From NCBI GenBank assembly GCA_038116745.1, contig JAYODW010000012.1:41283-105282 (forward strand): a stretch of 64,000 bases of DNA. The letters are read 5' to 3'. Source of the stretch: JAYODW01 sp038116745 (GTDB taxonomy: Bacteria; Pseudomonadota; Gammaproteobacteria; Ga0077536). Positions 17,360-25,825 of this stretch are shown one piece after another. The notes beneath the pieces are model-generated. The model did no database searches. It was not told the DNA's origin and saw only the letters and a list, made by a program, of their open reading frames with translations. Each line of letters starts with the position of its first letter. Position 1 is the stretch's first letter. The translations under genes and the position numbers were made by a program.

Positions 17360-18079
17360 TCAGATTTTCTTGAGCCAGATCTGGCGATTGAGCACGCTGC
17401 CTATCCCCCACCAGGCGTAGTAACTGAGCGTGCAGAGGAAGCCGGCAAAAACAGCGGTCAGCGGCACAACCGCGTCGCCGAAGGTTCGCAGGACCGAACG
17501 CTCGACCACGCGCACGTATTCCGGCAGGCCTGTGCGGATGTACTCATATCCGAGCAGATCCGCCACAGTGAGCAGTTCACCGCGGTAATCAACGGGCTCG
17601 TGAAATGCGGCCAACATCGGCCAATTAGCCGGATACAACAGCACACCCCAGAGAAACGCCCCGAACAAGCCGGTCAAAAAAACACTTCGCGTAATTAACA
17701 GGGTGCAATCCAGCACAATCGCCAGCGGGATGAATACCGAAGGCCAGACGAAACTGACCGGGTAGCCGGCAAAGACATGGAAATTCAGATAGGTGCTGAA
17801 CCAGCGGATCCCCGTATAGAGCAGAACGACCGAGGTGCAGGCTATCGGCAGCCTGAATCTAGCCCAGAAGGCGGCAGACAGGCCGGCCGGGAAAATGATG
17901 AGCAGCACCGCTGGAATCAGGGGCCAAAAACGGCGGTCCTTCCAGTCCACCCAATACTCCCAATCCCCCATGGTGACTGCCAGCACGAACGATGTCGCGC
18001 CGGCCAGTGCGAAAACAATCGCGATCAGGATAGCGAAATCAACCTGGAGTTCCAGGCGGCGGGACAGCGCTTTGTTCAT
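17360..18079 (-). CDS. pmoA: Copper membrane monooxygenase subunit A (PmoA/AmoA-like)
   Basis: 239 residues, several transmembrane helices. The CuMMO diagnostic motif appears as GDWEYWVDWKDRRFWP (38-53) where methane enzymes have GDWDFWxDWKDRR. Further family landmarks are WFSTYLNFHVFAGYPVSFV, LLYPANWPMLAAFH, EYIRTGLPEYVRVVE and LRTFG near the C-terminus. The Tyr for Phe and Glu for Asp changes, a shorter C-terminus and many other substitutions suggest a branch outside classical pMMO and AMO, possibly the hydrocarbon monooxygenases; that needs a tree. It follows the BVMO gene after 96 bp and is adjacent to pmoB. Confidence 0.95.
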   Translation of the reverse strand: MNKALSRRLELQVDFAILIAIVFALAGATSFVLAVTMGDWEYWVDWKDRRFWPLIPAVLLIIFPAGLSAAFWARFRLPIACTSVVLLYTGIRWFSTYLNFHVFAGYPVSFVWPSVFIPLAIVLDCTLLITRSVFLTGLFGAFLWGVLLYPANWPMLAAFHEPVDYRGELLTVADLLGYEYIRTGLPEYVRVVERSVLRTFGDAVVPLTAVFAGFLCTLSYYAWWGIGSVLNRQIWLKKI

Positions 18080-18175
18080 GTCATCTCCTCAGTCCTGGCA
18101 GGAAACTTCACGCAGCACCCCGACGCCCTTTCATCGCAGCGGCTGTCGGTCGGGCAAGCGCTTGGGGAAGCGCTG

Positions 18176-19822
18176 CTACTGGATAGCGAAGCCGACGTAC
18201 CCCTGATCCGCAACCTCCATGCACTTGCTCCGGTACTGCCCCACGCCACCGATATAGGACAGCAGTCGCCGGGGCTTCCCGTCGACGTTGGAACCCATGT
18301 ACCAAGAGTGCGTTTTGGTGACCAACGTCGCGTCGGCCGTCTCATCGTGATGCTGCACCCAGGCGTCCTGCGCTTCTTTGCTCGCCTCAACGACGCTTGC
18401 CCCCTGCCCGCGCGCATACGCGATACAGCCACTGATCCACTCTGCCTGCTGCTGGAGACAGGTCGTCATGTTGCACAGCGCCGCAGAGGGCGCCAGGGGC
18501 GCGCCTGTCGTAAACAGATTCGGATAACCATGGACCTGCAGGCCCATCGTTGTGCGGATCTCCTGTCCCCACTCCTCGCTTAGCGAGCGTCCACCGCGCC
18601 CACGGATATCTATCCTGGTCAGCGCGCCTGAGCCGGCGTCAAAGCCCGTGGCCAGAATGATGATATCGGCCTGGTACTCCGAGCCGTCCGCCAGCCGCAG
18701 GCCTTTCTCAGTGATGCGCTCAATAGGATTGTCCTTCACGCTCACGAGGTTCACGTGCGGCAGGTGATAGGCCTCAAGGTATCCGCTCTCCAGAGGCACC
18801 CGATGCAGACCGAAGCCGTAATGCTCCGGGATAAGCAGTTCGCACAGCTTCGGGTCTTTGAGGCGCTCGCGCATCTTGTTCCGCACGAACTCGGAGACCT
18901 CCTGATTGACCGCTTCGTCGAAGAACATCTCCTTGAATGAAGAAAGCCACAGTTCGAGCGAACCGTTGTTATAAATCCGTTCCAGAGCCGCCCGGCGCTG
19001 TTCCGGCGTATTGTCGTCCCAGTCCCCGTCCTGCCATTCGAACTCGAAGCCGGAAAAGGTCTTAGGCAGATTTTCCTGGAACCACTCGAACTTGGATTTG
19101 TATTCCTCAGCCTCCGCGGGGCCGTACTGTGGATTGTTCATCGCGTTGGTGTATTGCGGCGTCCGCACAAACACGTTCAGTTCGCCACACTCAGGAGCAA
19201 TGGTCTGGATGACCTGAATCCCGGTGGCGCCGTTCCCGACAATCGCGACTTTTTTGCCCTGCAGTGCAACCGGCTCTTTGGGCCAGCGTGAGGTATGGAA
19301 AATCGGGCCTGCAAAGTCTTCCTGACCCGGAAAGACGCGCTCCAGCGGCGCCGAGAGCATGCCGGTGCAGCAGACTACATATTGCGCATCGATCTTCTGC
19401 CCGGCACCCGTGGTCAGGGTCCAGCGTGACCGGGCCTCATCCCAATGCGCCGACGCAATCGTCGTGTTGAACTGAATGTCCTTGCGCAGATCGAGTCGGT
19501 CGGCAACGTAGTTCATCCATTTTTCGATTTCGGGCTGCCCGGGAAATTTTTCACTCCAGGTCCAGTCCTTGTACAACTTTTCATCAAACAGATACTGGTA
19601 GATGTAGCTGGCAGAATCGAAACGTGCACCTGGATAACGGTTCCAGTACCAGGTGCCCCCCACGCCAGACGCCGTATCAAATGCTTTCACGTTCATGCCC
19701 TGCCCGCGCAGCAGATGCAGTTCGTAGAGACCGGCTACCCCCGTACCGATGACAGCAGCATCGAGGATCAATGGAGATTGAGGCTGAGCCTCTTGCGTGC
19801 TTAGCGCTTCCGCCTGCGTCAT
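18176..19822 (-). CDS. Type I Baeyer-Villiger monooxygenase embedded in the CuMMO operon
   Basis: 548 residues, the usual CHMO-like length. FAD- and NADPH-dependent enzyme turning ketones into esters or lactones. Seen: first dinucleotide fold VIGTGVAG (24-31), GTWYWNRYPGARFD, the BVMO fingerprint FAGPIFHTSRWP (170-181, FxGxxxHxxxWP), second fold IVGNGATG (194-201), and IIILATGFDAG. No signal peptide, so cytoplasmic. The gene sits 58 bp after pmoC and 96 bp before pmoA on the same strand, with no sign of foreign composition. Placement suggests it acts on a ketone made from a CuMMO alcohol product, as acetone monooxygenase does in subterminal propane oxidation. Fingerprint is certain; substrate is inference. 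Confidence 0.93.
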   Translation of the reverse strand: MTQAEALSTQEAQPQSPLILDAAVIGTGVAGLYELHLLRGQGMNVKAFDTASGVGGTWYWNRYPGARFDSASYIYQYLFDEKLYKDWTWSEKFPGQPEIEKWMNYVADRLDLRKDIQFNTTIASAHWDEARSRWTLTTGAGQKIDAQYVVCCTGMLSAPLERVFPGQEDFAGPIFHTSRWPKEPVALQGKKVAIVGNGATGIQVIQTIAPECGELNVFVRTPQYTNAMNNPQYGPAEAEEYKSKFEWFQENLPKTFSGFEFEWQDGDWDDNTPEQRRAALERIYNNGSLELWLSSFKEMFFDEAVNQEVSEFVRNKMRERLKDPKLCELLIPEHYGFGLHRVPLESGYLEAYHLPHVNLVSVKDNPIERITEKGLRLADGSEYQADIIILATGFDAGSGALTRIDIRGRGGRSLSEEWGQEIRTTMGLQVHGYPNLFTTGAPLAPSAALCNMTTCLQQQAEWISGCIAYARGQGASVVEASKEAQDAWVQHHDETADATLVTKTHSWYMGSNVDGKPRRLLSYIGGVGQYRSKCMEVADQGYVGFAIQ

Positions 19823-19880
19823 TCAAAGTTCTCCTGTTAACTGGATCGGTTTGCCGGGTCTCCGCGCCGCCCGCGCTGCT

Positions 19881-20651
19881 TCAGGCGTTTGCCGAAACCT
19901 GATCGATGAGTTCTTTCATACGCCCCATGGCGTGGATCACGATACCGCCCAGGGCAAGCAGCGCGAGACCCAGCAGCGCGAATCCCCAATGAACCGGCGC
20001 TGAGAACAGTTCCTCGGCATAGAAAAAAGTGTGGCCCCACTCGTTGAAGCCTACGTTCGGCATGATCAGGATGGGCCCGGCGATTGCGACGCAGAACGGC
20101 AGCAGAAAGCGCTCACTGAACAATGGCAGTCGGGTACGCGCATACAGCAATGAACCAACGCCTGTCATGATGACCGCGGGCACACACAGGTAAAAGAGCG
20201 CGATGTGGGTCGGCGTAAAATCAGTATCGCGGATAACCACCTGATGCCAGGCGGCATCGCTCTCGCCCGCGATGGGGCCTGTGATCAAAATCGTGCAGGT
20301 GTAGGCAATCAACCAGCCGATCAGGCGAAAGTAACGCTGCAGCTCCACCTCGGCTGTCAGCGCCTCGAGATGGCGGTCGCGTGTCAGCCAGAGCCAGCCA
20401 AACGTGCCCACCATACCGACGCTGACCAGCGCCAGCTGGGCATAAAGCATCGGCATCCAATACGCCGCAAACTCGGGCTCAAAATAATCGAGGCCGACGG
20501 TATAGGCGTACTCGTGCAGGTAAAGTCGGGTCAGCGCATAGAAAATCGTGATGCCGGCAACAATTTTCAGAAAAAAACCGCGGCTGACAATGCCGGCCGC
20601 TTTGGTATCTGTCGCCTCTGCTCGCGGGTGAAAATCGGTAATCGAACTCAT
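19881..20651 (-). CDS. pmoC: Copper membrane monooxygenase subunit C (PmoC/AmoC-like), first gene of the operon
   Basis: 256 residues, about six helices. All six residues known as copper ligands in methanotroph PmoC are present at matching spacing: Asp132, His136 and His149 in DAAWHQVVIRDTDFTPTHI (CuC set, Asp156/His160/His173 in Methylococcus) and Asn203, His207 and His221 in NEWGHTFFYAEELFSAPVHW (CuD set, Asn227/His231/His245). The offset is a constant 24, so there are no indels in the core. This supports an active enzyme. A GAGGG lies upstream of the ATG and a TATAAT stands 33 bases before it, so this is probably the promoter-proximal gene. Confidence 0.95.
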   Translation of the reverse strand: MSSITDFHPRAEATDTKAAGIVSRGFFLKIVAGITIFYALTRLYLHEYAYTVGLDYFEPEFAAYWMPMLYAQLALVSVGMVGTFGWLWLTRDRHLEALTAEVELQRYFRLIGWLIAYTCTILITGPIAGESDAAWHQVVIRDTDFTPTHIALFYLCVPAVIMTGVGSLLYARTRLPLFSERFLLPFCVAIAGPILIMPNVGFNEWGHTFFYAEELFSAPVHWGFALLGLALLALGGIVIHAMGRMKELIDQVSANA

Positions 20652-20886
20652 GACCGGTTCCCTCTGGCTGGTTATCCCTTGCGATTATAGCGACAAACCC
20701 GGCGGTTCCTCTTGAAGCGCTTCCCCCGACGCCACCCGCACCCGCTGCTCTGCTCTCCCGCCCCGGCGGACTGAGCCGCCCGCGTACAACAGGACAACAC
20801 AGAGGGCCCCGCAGTATGATGCTTCCGCCCGCACAATCACCTGTCGCCAGTTCCCCAGCATGCCTCATTCCGGACCTTAACTACTG
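20652..20886. promoter_or_regulatory. Shared upstream region of the CuMMO operon and phosphoribulokinase gene
   Basis: 235 bp between two divergent starts, with no gene in it. It should hold both promoters. It contains the TATAAT for pmoC and the GAAGCGCTTC palindrome. No clear plus-strand promoter for the kinase was found, and its ATG (20887) lacks a strong ribosome-binding site. Confidence 0.5.
20684..20689 (-). promoter_or_regulatory. Candidate -10 box for the CuMMO operon
   Basis: Perfect TATAAT on the minus strand, 33 bases before the pmoC ATG. No good -35 hexamer is at 16-18 bases; the matching stretch is purine-rich, so an activator may be needed. A 10-bp perfect palindrome (GAAGCGCTTC, 20714-20723) lies about 25-35 bases upstream of it and could be an operator. 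Confidence 0.35.
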
Positions 20887-21840
20887 ATGTCGCGAGAACA
20901 CCCGATCATCGCCATCACTGGCTCTTCAGGCGCCGGGACAACCTCGGTGATGCATACCTTCCAGGAGATTTTCGAGCGCGAAGGCGTCCATGCGGCCTGC
21001 GTTGAAGGCGATAGTTTCCACCGCTTTTCGCGCAGCGAAATGGAGGCCCAGACAGAACGCCAGATACATCTCGGAAACTCAAGTTTCAGCCATTTCGGCC
21101 CTGACGCGAACCTCTTCCCGGAGCTGCAGGCGCTTTTCAGCAGCTATGCCCGTAGCGGGCAGGGGCAGACCAGGAAGTACCTGCACAGCGACGAGGAGGC
21201 GGCGGAGTACAACCTTCCCGTAGGTAGTTTCACGCCGTGGGAGCCGTTACCGGAAGGCTCTGATCTCCTGTTTTACGAGGGCCTGCACGGCGCCGTCAAA
21301 ACAGACACTGTCGACATCGCAGCGTTCGTCGATCTGCTGATCGGGGTGGTGCCGGTTATCAACCTCGAATGGATCCAAAAAATACTGCGCGATAAATTTT
21401 TGCGTGGTTATTCCACAGAGGCCATCGCTGACACCCTGGTGCGACGCATGCCCGATTACGTGCACTACATAGCGCCGCAGTTTTCCCGCACCCACGTCAA
21501 TTTCCAGCGCGTTCCCCTCGTAGACACCTCCAATCCGTTTGTGGCGCGGCACATCCCGTCCCCCGACGAGTCCCTTCTGGTGATCCGTTTCGCCGATCCG
21601 CGAGGGGTCGATTTCCCCTACCTGCTCTCCATGATTGATGACGCGTTCATGTCCCGCGCCAACACGATCGTGTGCCCAGGAGGCAAGATGGACCTCGCCA
21701 TGCAGCTCATTTTTACGCCGATGGTGTGGCAGTTGATGGACAGAAAACGAACCGAAGTCCTGGTTACTGGTGACTCTGGCAGAGCTTCAGAGCACCCCGT
21801 AGAGCTACGTCAGGTAGCCACGGACACCGGCGGCGGTTAA
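20887..21840 (+). CDS. cbbP: Phosphoribulokinase (class I)
   Basis: 317 residues. Makes ribulose 1,5-bisphosphate from ribulose 5-phosphate and ATP in the Calvin cycle. The P-loop is GSSGAGTTSVMHTF; next come VEGDSFHRFSRSEM and NSSFSHFGPDANLF, then the class I markers FYEGLHGAV, VVPVINLEWIQKI and RMPDYVHYIAPQF. It ends with a short extra tail after VWQLMDRKRTEVL. RuBisCO and other Calvin-cycle genes are not in the window. It diverges from the CuMMO operon. Function is certain at family level; whether carbon fixation is complete is unknown. Confidence 0.93.
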   Translation: MSREHPIIAITGSSGAGTTSVMHTFQEIFEREGVHAACVEGDSFHRFSRSEMEAQTERQIHLGNSSFSHFGPDANLFPELQALFSSYARSGQGQTRKYLHSDEEAAEYNLPVGSFTPWEPLPEGSDLLFYEGLHGAVKTDTVDIAAFVDLLIGVVPVINLEWIQKILRDKFLRGYSTEAIADTLVRRMPDYVHYIAPQFSRTHVNFQRVPLVDTSNPFVARHIPSPDESLLVIRFADPRGVDFPYLLSMIDDAFMSRANTIVCPGGKMDLAMQLIFTPMVWQLMDRKRTEVLVTGDSGRASEHPVELRQVATDTGGG

Positions 21841-21943
21841 CGCATTGCGGCAGCGCTCGTACCCCAGCTCCCAGGCAGACCTCAGGCTTGTCTCTGCTGG
21901 TTCGGGCTGAGCGCTGCCATCCCGAGCAGCCGCAGACCGGCCC

Positions 21944-22726
21944 ATGCCTGCACTTCCTGCGCCGACAAAAGACCTGCACCGCGCGCTGGCGGATCTGGCT
22001 CTGCACGGCATGTGCATCATGCCCCGAGTTCTGAGCTGCGCAGAGCTGAACAAGCTGCGCGAGGCGTTACAGGCGGCCGTCGACGAAGACACGCGACTGC
22101 AGCGGGCACAGACCGGTTTCGCGCTCGATAATAATGAGCACAATCTGCGCGTCTGGAACCTATTAAGTCGGGACCCTGCTTTCTGCGACCTTGCACAGCA
22201 CCCCATCGCGCTGGAACTGATCCGAAGCACCGTGGGCTGGCCCGCGCTGCTGTCGAATATCTCCGCGAACATCACGCTGCCCGGCGCCTGTCGCGGCGTC
22301 ATTCACGCAGATCAGGTATTCGTGCCGGAGCCCTGGCCATCCGCTCCTCAAGGGCTGAACGTCGCCTGGTGTCTGGACGATTTCACGACTGAAAACGGGG
22401 CGACGGAAGTCGTGCCAGGCAGTCATCGCCTGAACCGCAATCCGCGTCAGAACGACAGCCCGCACTTCGTGCCGGTCGTGGCACCTGCCGGCAGTCTGTT
22501 CGCCTTCAACAGCCGGATCTGGCATCGCTCAGGCGCGAATACGAGCGTTCGCGCAAAGCGCGCGGCAGTCTTCCCTTTCTACACCCGGACCACCTACAGA
22601 ACCCAGGAAAACTGGTTTCTGTCGCTCAGCCCGGAAATCATCGAGTCGGCTTCGGATACCCTGCTAACGCTGCTCGCCTACCGCACGGAGCTGTTCGGCC
22701 TGGTTTTCGGCCGTTCCCCGCGATGA
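21944..22726 (+). CDS. Phytanoyl-CoA dioxygenase (PhyH) family Fe(II)/2-oxoglutarate oxygenase
   Basis: 260 residues. The iron triad is visible as HADQV (His-x-Asp) and the distal His in SRIWHRSGANTS, with the following Arg (VRAKRAAVFPF) as probable 2-oxoglutarate anchor. VPGSHRLNRN before the distal His is typical of the family. Substrates range from phytanoyl-CoA to many secondary metabolites, so none is assigned. It is 103 bp after the kinase and 28 bp before an amidohydrolase on the same strand, suggesting a small operon. Confidence 0.85.
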   Translation: MPALPAPTKDLHRALADLALHGMCIMPRVLSCAELNKLREALQAAVDEDTRLQRAQTGFALDNNEHNLRVWNLLSRDPAFCDLAQHPIALELIRSTVGWPALLSNISANITLPGACRGVIHADQVFVPEPWPSAPQGLNVAWCLDDFTTENGATEVVPGSHRLNRNPRQNDSPHFVPVVAPAGSLFAFNSRIWHRSGANTSVRAKRAAVFPFYTRTTYRTQENWFLSLSPEIIESASDTLLTLLAYRTELFGLVFGRSPR

Positions 22727-22754
22727 GCAGCTGAACACACGCCGAGGAAACAAC

Positions 22755-23888
22755 GTGGCCTACGAAATAAAACGCTTTCCCTACCCCGGCACGGTCGATG
22801 CCGACGGACATGTCCTTGAACCTGCAGACCTGTGGGAAAACTATCTTGAGCAGCGCTATCGCGACCGGGCACTGCGCATCTGCATCGACAACGACGGCTA
22901 CGAATACCTCGAAATCGACGGTTGCTCTTCCCAGCGCTCGAACAAAGGTTCGCTGGGACTGCTCGGGGCGATGGGCGCAGACGACAGGCGGCCGCGACCT
23001 GAACGACGCTACATGGACAATATTCCCTACGGCGCGGGGAACGCTGCGGAACGCGTCGCCTTGCTGGATCAGGAAAATCTCGAAGCCTGTCTGCTTTATC
23101 CAACGCTATGCCTGCTGTGGGAATGTGAGCTGACCGACCCTGAGTTGAGTCTGGCCTATGCGCGTGCCTATAACCGCTGGATCGCAGACTTCTGTCGCGA
23201 CAGCGGAGGACGCCTGGTCCCGATCGCAATGCTAACCCTGCTTGACCCGGCAGGCTCGGCGAACGAACTTGAGCGTGCCGTGAAAGATGGCTGCAGGGGC
23301 GCCTGGGTCAGTCCGTTCAACCATCGACGGATTATTCACGGTGATGAGGCTCACGACGATCTGTTCCGCCGCTGTTGCGAACTGGATGTGCCGTTGGCTA
23401 TCCATCCCACTTTCGTACCGCAGCCGCCAGCCCACGGCATATTTGACTGGCCACAGCGCGGTCAGACCTGGGGCGAAATGATCTGGCTGCGTGCGATCGT
23501 GCAGCAGGCGCTGATTTCTTTCTTCGCCCTCGGCACGCTGGAGCGATTCCCGCAGCTACGTCTCGGGATCCTGGAAGTAGGTTCGGGCTGGGTCGGCGCA
23601 TTTCTGGACCGTCTGGACGCCGTCACCAGCGCCTTGCACGCGCGGCGGGCATCCGCGACCGCCCTGTTCCAGCGTCAGTGTTTCGTGTCGGGCGATCCCG
23701 ATGAAACCAGCGCGCCGCTGACCATCGACCATGTCGGCGCAGACTGCTTTATGTGGGCGACCGACTATCCGCACCCTGATCACCCTCATACCTGGGTCGA
23801 CGACCTCACACGCTACGCGGGGGCGCTGAGCGCCGAAACCAGGAGCAAAGTGCTGGGCGGTAATGTCAAACGCATTTACCGCCTGTAA
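22755..23888 (+). CDS. Amidohydrolase-family (ACMSD-like) metal-dependent hydrolase or decarboxylase
   Basis: 377 residues from a GTG with GAGGAAAC just upstream. TIM-barrel amidohydrolase-2 type: metal motif VDADGHVLEP (D-x-D-x-H variant) at the N-terminus, YPTLCLLWECE, AIHPTFV, and MWATDYPHPDH near the C-terminus where the last metal Asp lies. The family includes decarboxylases of aromatic acids and hydrolases; similar genes are frequent in aromatic or steroid degraders, but no substrate is assigned. Probable second gene of the PhyH transcript. Confidence 0.85.
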   Translation: MAYEIKRFPYPGTVDADGHVLEPADLWENYLEQRYRDRALRICIDNDGYEYLEIDGCSSQRSNKGSLGLLGAMGADDRRPRPERRYMDNIPYGAGNAAERVALLDQENLEACLLYPTLCLLWECELTDPELSLAYARAYNRWIADFCRDSGGRLVPIAMLTLLDPAGSANELERAVKDGCRGAWVSPFNHRRIIHGDEAHDDLFRRCCELDVPLAIHPTFVPQPPAHGIFDWPQRGQTWGEMIWLRAIVQQALISFFALGTLERFPQLRLGILEVGSGWVGAFLDRLDAVTSALHARRASATALFQRQCFVSGDPDETSAPLTIDHVGADCFMWATDYPHPDHPHTWVDDLTRYAGALSAETRSKVLGGNVKRIYRL

Positions 23889-24044
23889 GGCACTTGCTGG
23901 TCGCAGCGCCCGGCCCGAGCCGTTACCTGGCGTGCGGATACATGCCAATCGGGATTCCCAAGCGGCGCGCTGAGCGGCATTCTGTGCCTTGATAACAGCG
24001 CATATGAAGCGACGTTAAAACATGCAAAACCGAAGGAGCAGAGC

Positions 24045-25778
24045 ATGGATCTTGTGATACGTAACGGCACGCTGGTAGACGGTTCCGGATCCACACCCTT
24101 CACCGGAGACCTTGCGATCAAAGACGGCTGCATTGCGGAGATCGGCAAAGTGGACGCGCGCGGAGCGCGGGAAATAGACGCCGACGGCTGCCTGGTCACC
24201 CCTGGATTTATCGACATCCATACGCATTTCGACGGTCAAGCAACCTGGGACCCTCTGCTGGCACCGTCTTCGCTGCACGGCGTTACCTCCCTGGTCATGG
24301 GCAACTGCGGTGTCGGATTTGCACCCGCGCTGCCGGGTGATGAGGCGCACGCCTGGTTAATTGGTTTGTTGGAAGGGGTAGAGGACATTCCCGGTACAGC
24401 GCTCGCCGAGGGGCTGACGTGGGACTGGGAGACTTTCCCTGACTATCTGGATGCGCTCGGACGTCGCCAGTTCGCGGTCGACGTGGGCGCCCAGGTTCCG
24501 CACGCCGCGCTGCGCGCGTTCGTGATGGGCGAACGCGGCGCGGATGCTGAGGCGACGGCCAGCCCGGCTGAGATTGCAACGATGCGCCGCCTGACAGCAG
24601 AAGGTCTGCAGGCGGGTGCTATCGGCTTCACGACGTCGAGAACCTACGTTCACCGCACGCGCGATGGCGCCAACATCGGCACCTACCGCGCCGCTGCTGA
24701 GGAGCTGGTCGGTGTGGCATCGGCATTGGCTGACGCGGGCTGCGGCGTCATGCAGATGATTACCGACGCCTATATTTCCGACGATCTCGCGTTCCGCGAT
24801 GAGGAACTTGCCTTGCTGCGAACGCTGGCGTCCACCATTCGTCGCCCGCTGTCGTTTACCGTGCAGCAACCTGATATCGCGGAAGGACGCTGGCGCGAAC
24901 TGTTCGATTTCATCGCCGCGGCCAACGCGCAGGGTCTGGATATCAAGGCGCAGGTAGCGCCGCGCCCGATCGGAGTGCTCCTCGGCTATCAGGGATCCTT
25001 GAATCCGTTCACGTTCTGCCGGGCGTTTCGCGAGGTCGGACGTCTGCCGCTGGAAGAACTGGTCATCGCGCTGAGGGATCCCGCGCGCAAGCAGCGCATC
25101 CTCAGCGAACACCCGACCGTGCAGCAGTATCTGGTCGGTTTTGACCACTGGCCGTGGGAGCGCTTGTTCCCGCTGCAGGATCCGCCGGATTACGAGCCCG
25201 CCCCGGAACAATCAGTGAGAGCGCTGGCGCAGTCGGCAGGTCTATCCCCCGAAGAATTTGTCTATGACTACCTGTTGGAGAACGACGGCACAGCGCTGAT
25301 TTACTGCGCCCTGCAGAATTTTGCCGCGGGAAATCTGGACGTCGTACACGAAATGCTCACCTTCCCGCATAGCGTCCTGGGGCTATCCGACGCCGGCGCT
25401 CACTGCGGCGTGATCTGCGACGCCTCCTTCCCGACAACTACGCTCGCGCTCTGGGGCGGGAAAAGGCGCCGGGGCGACGCCCTGCCCGTGGAATTTCTGG
25501 TTCATCGTCTAACCCGTCGCAATGCTGAACAGGTTGGCTGGATGGACCGCGGCCTGCTTTCCCCCGGTCTGTTAGCCGACATCAATGTGATTGACTTCGC
25601 GAGACTGGACTGTCGCGCGCCACGCATCGTGCACGACCTTCCCGCGGGCGGGCGCCGACTGGTCCAACCAGCCAGTGGCTATCGGTACACCATAAAGCGC
25701 GGCGAGGTGACGTTCGCCGATGGCGAGCACAGCGGCTCACTACCTGGAAGGCTGGTGCGCGGCGCGCAAAACGGCTAG
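24045..25778 (+). CDS. N-acyl-D-amino-acid deacylase family amidohydrolase (amidohydrolase 3)
   Basis: 577 residues. Features: DLVIRNGTLVDGSGSTPF start, GFIDIHTHFDGQATWDPLL metal-binding HxH, VMGNCGVGFAPALP, EGLTWDWETFPDYLDAL, GAIGFTTSRTY, and the late GLSDAGAHCGVICDASFPTT with the last metal Asp. This is the signature of the D-aminoacylase/dihydroorotase-like branch. The exact substrate is uncertain because many such genes act on N-acyl amides. Good ribosome-binding site (GGAG) before the ATG. A strong hairpin follows the stop. Confidence 0.88.
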   Translation: MDLVIRNGTLVDGSGSTPFTGDLAIKDGCIAEIGKVDARGAREIDADGCLVTPGFIDIHTHFDGQATWDPLLAPSSLHGVTSLVMGNCGVGFAPALPGDEAHAWLIGLLEGVEDIPGTALAEGLTWDWETFPDYLDALGRRQFAVDVGAQVPHAALRAFVMGERGADAEATASPAEIATMRRLTAEGLQAGAIGFTTSRTYVHRTRDGANIGTYRAAAEELVGVASALADAGCGVMQMITDAYISDDLAFRDEELALLRTLASTIRRPLSFTVQQPDIAEGRWRELFDFIAAANAQGLDIKAQVAPRPIGVLLGYQGSLNPFTFCRAFREVGRLPLEELVIALRDPARKQRILSEHPTVQQYLVGFDHWPWERLFPLQDPPDYEPAPEQSVRALAQSAGLSPEEFVYDYLLENDGTALIYCALQNFAAGNLDVVHEMLTFPHSVLGLSDAGAHCGVICDASFPTTTLALWGGKRRRGDALPVEFLVHRLTRRNAEQVGWMDRGLLSPGLLADINVIDFARLDCRAPRIVHDLPAGGRRLVQPASGYRYTIKRGEVTFADGEHSGSLPGRLVRGAQNG

Positions 25779-25781
25779 CAC

Positions 25782-25814
25782 ACTGCTGCCGTCGGATAGT
25801 CGGACGACAGCAGT
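25782..25814. terminator. Inverted repeat between convergent genes
   Basis: A 12-bp stem with one mismatch (arms 25782-25793 and 25803-25814) and a 9-base loop, placed between the convergent stops of the deacylase and PAS genes. No U tract on either side, so it may terminate or stabilise 3' ends in both directions rather than be a classical intrinsic terminator. Confidence 0.4.
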
Positions 25815-25825
25815 CCGGCGAGGTG

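Noticed and set aside
17360..18079. Calling the CuMMO a methane or ammonia monooxygenase outright
   Set aside because: The GDWEYW motif and other changes depart from both classes, no methanol dehydrogenase or hydroxylamine oxidoreductase is in the window, and the BVMO suggests a carbon chain longer than one. Substrate left open.
20887..21840. Claiming autotrophic CO2 fixation
   Set aside because: Only phosphoribulokinase is present; no RuBisCO or carboxysome genes are in the window.
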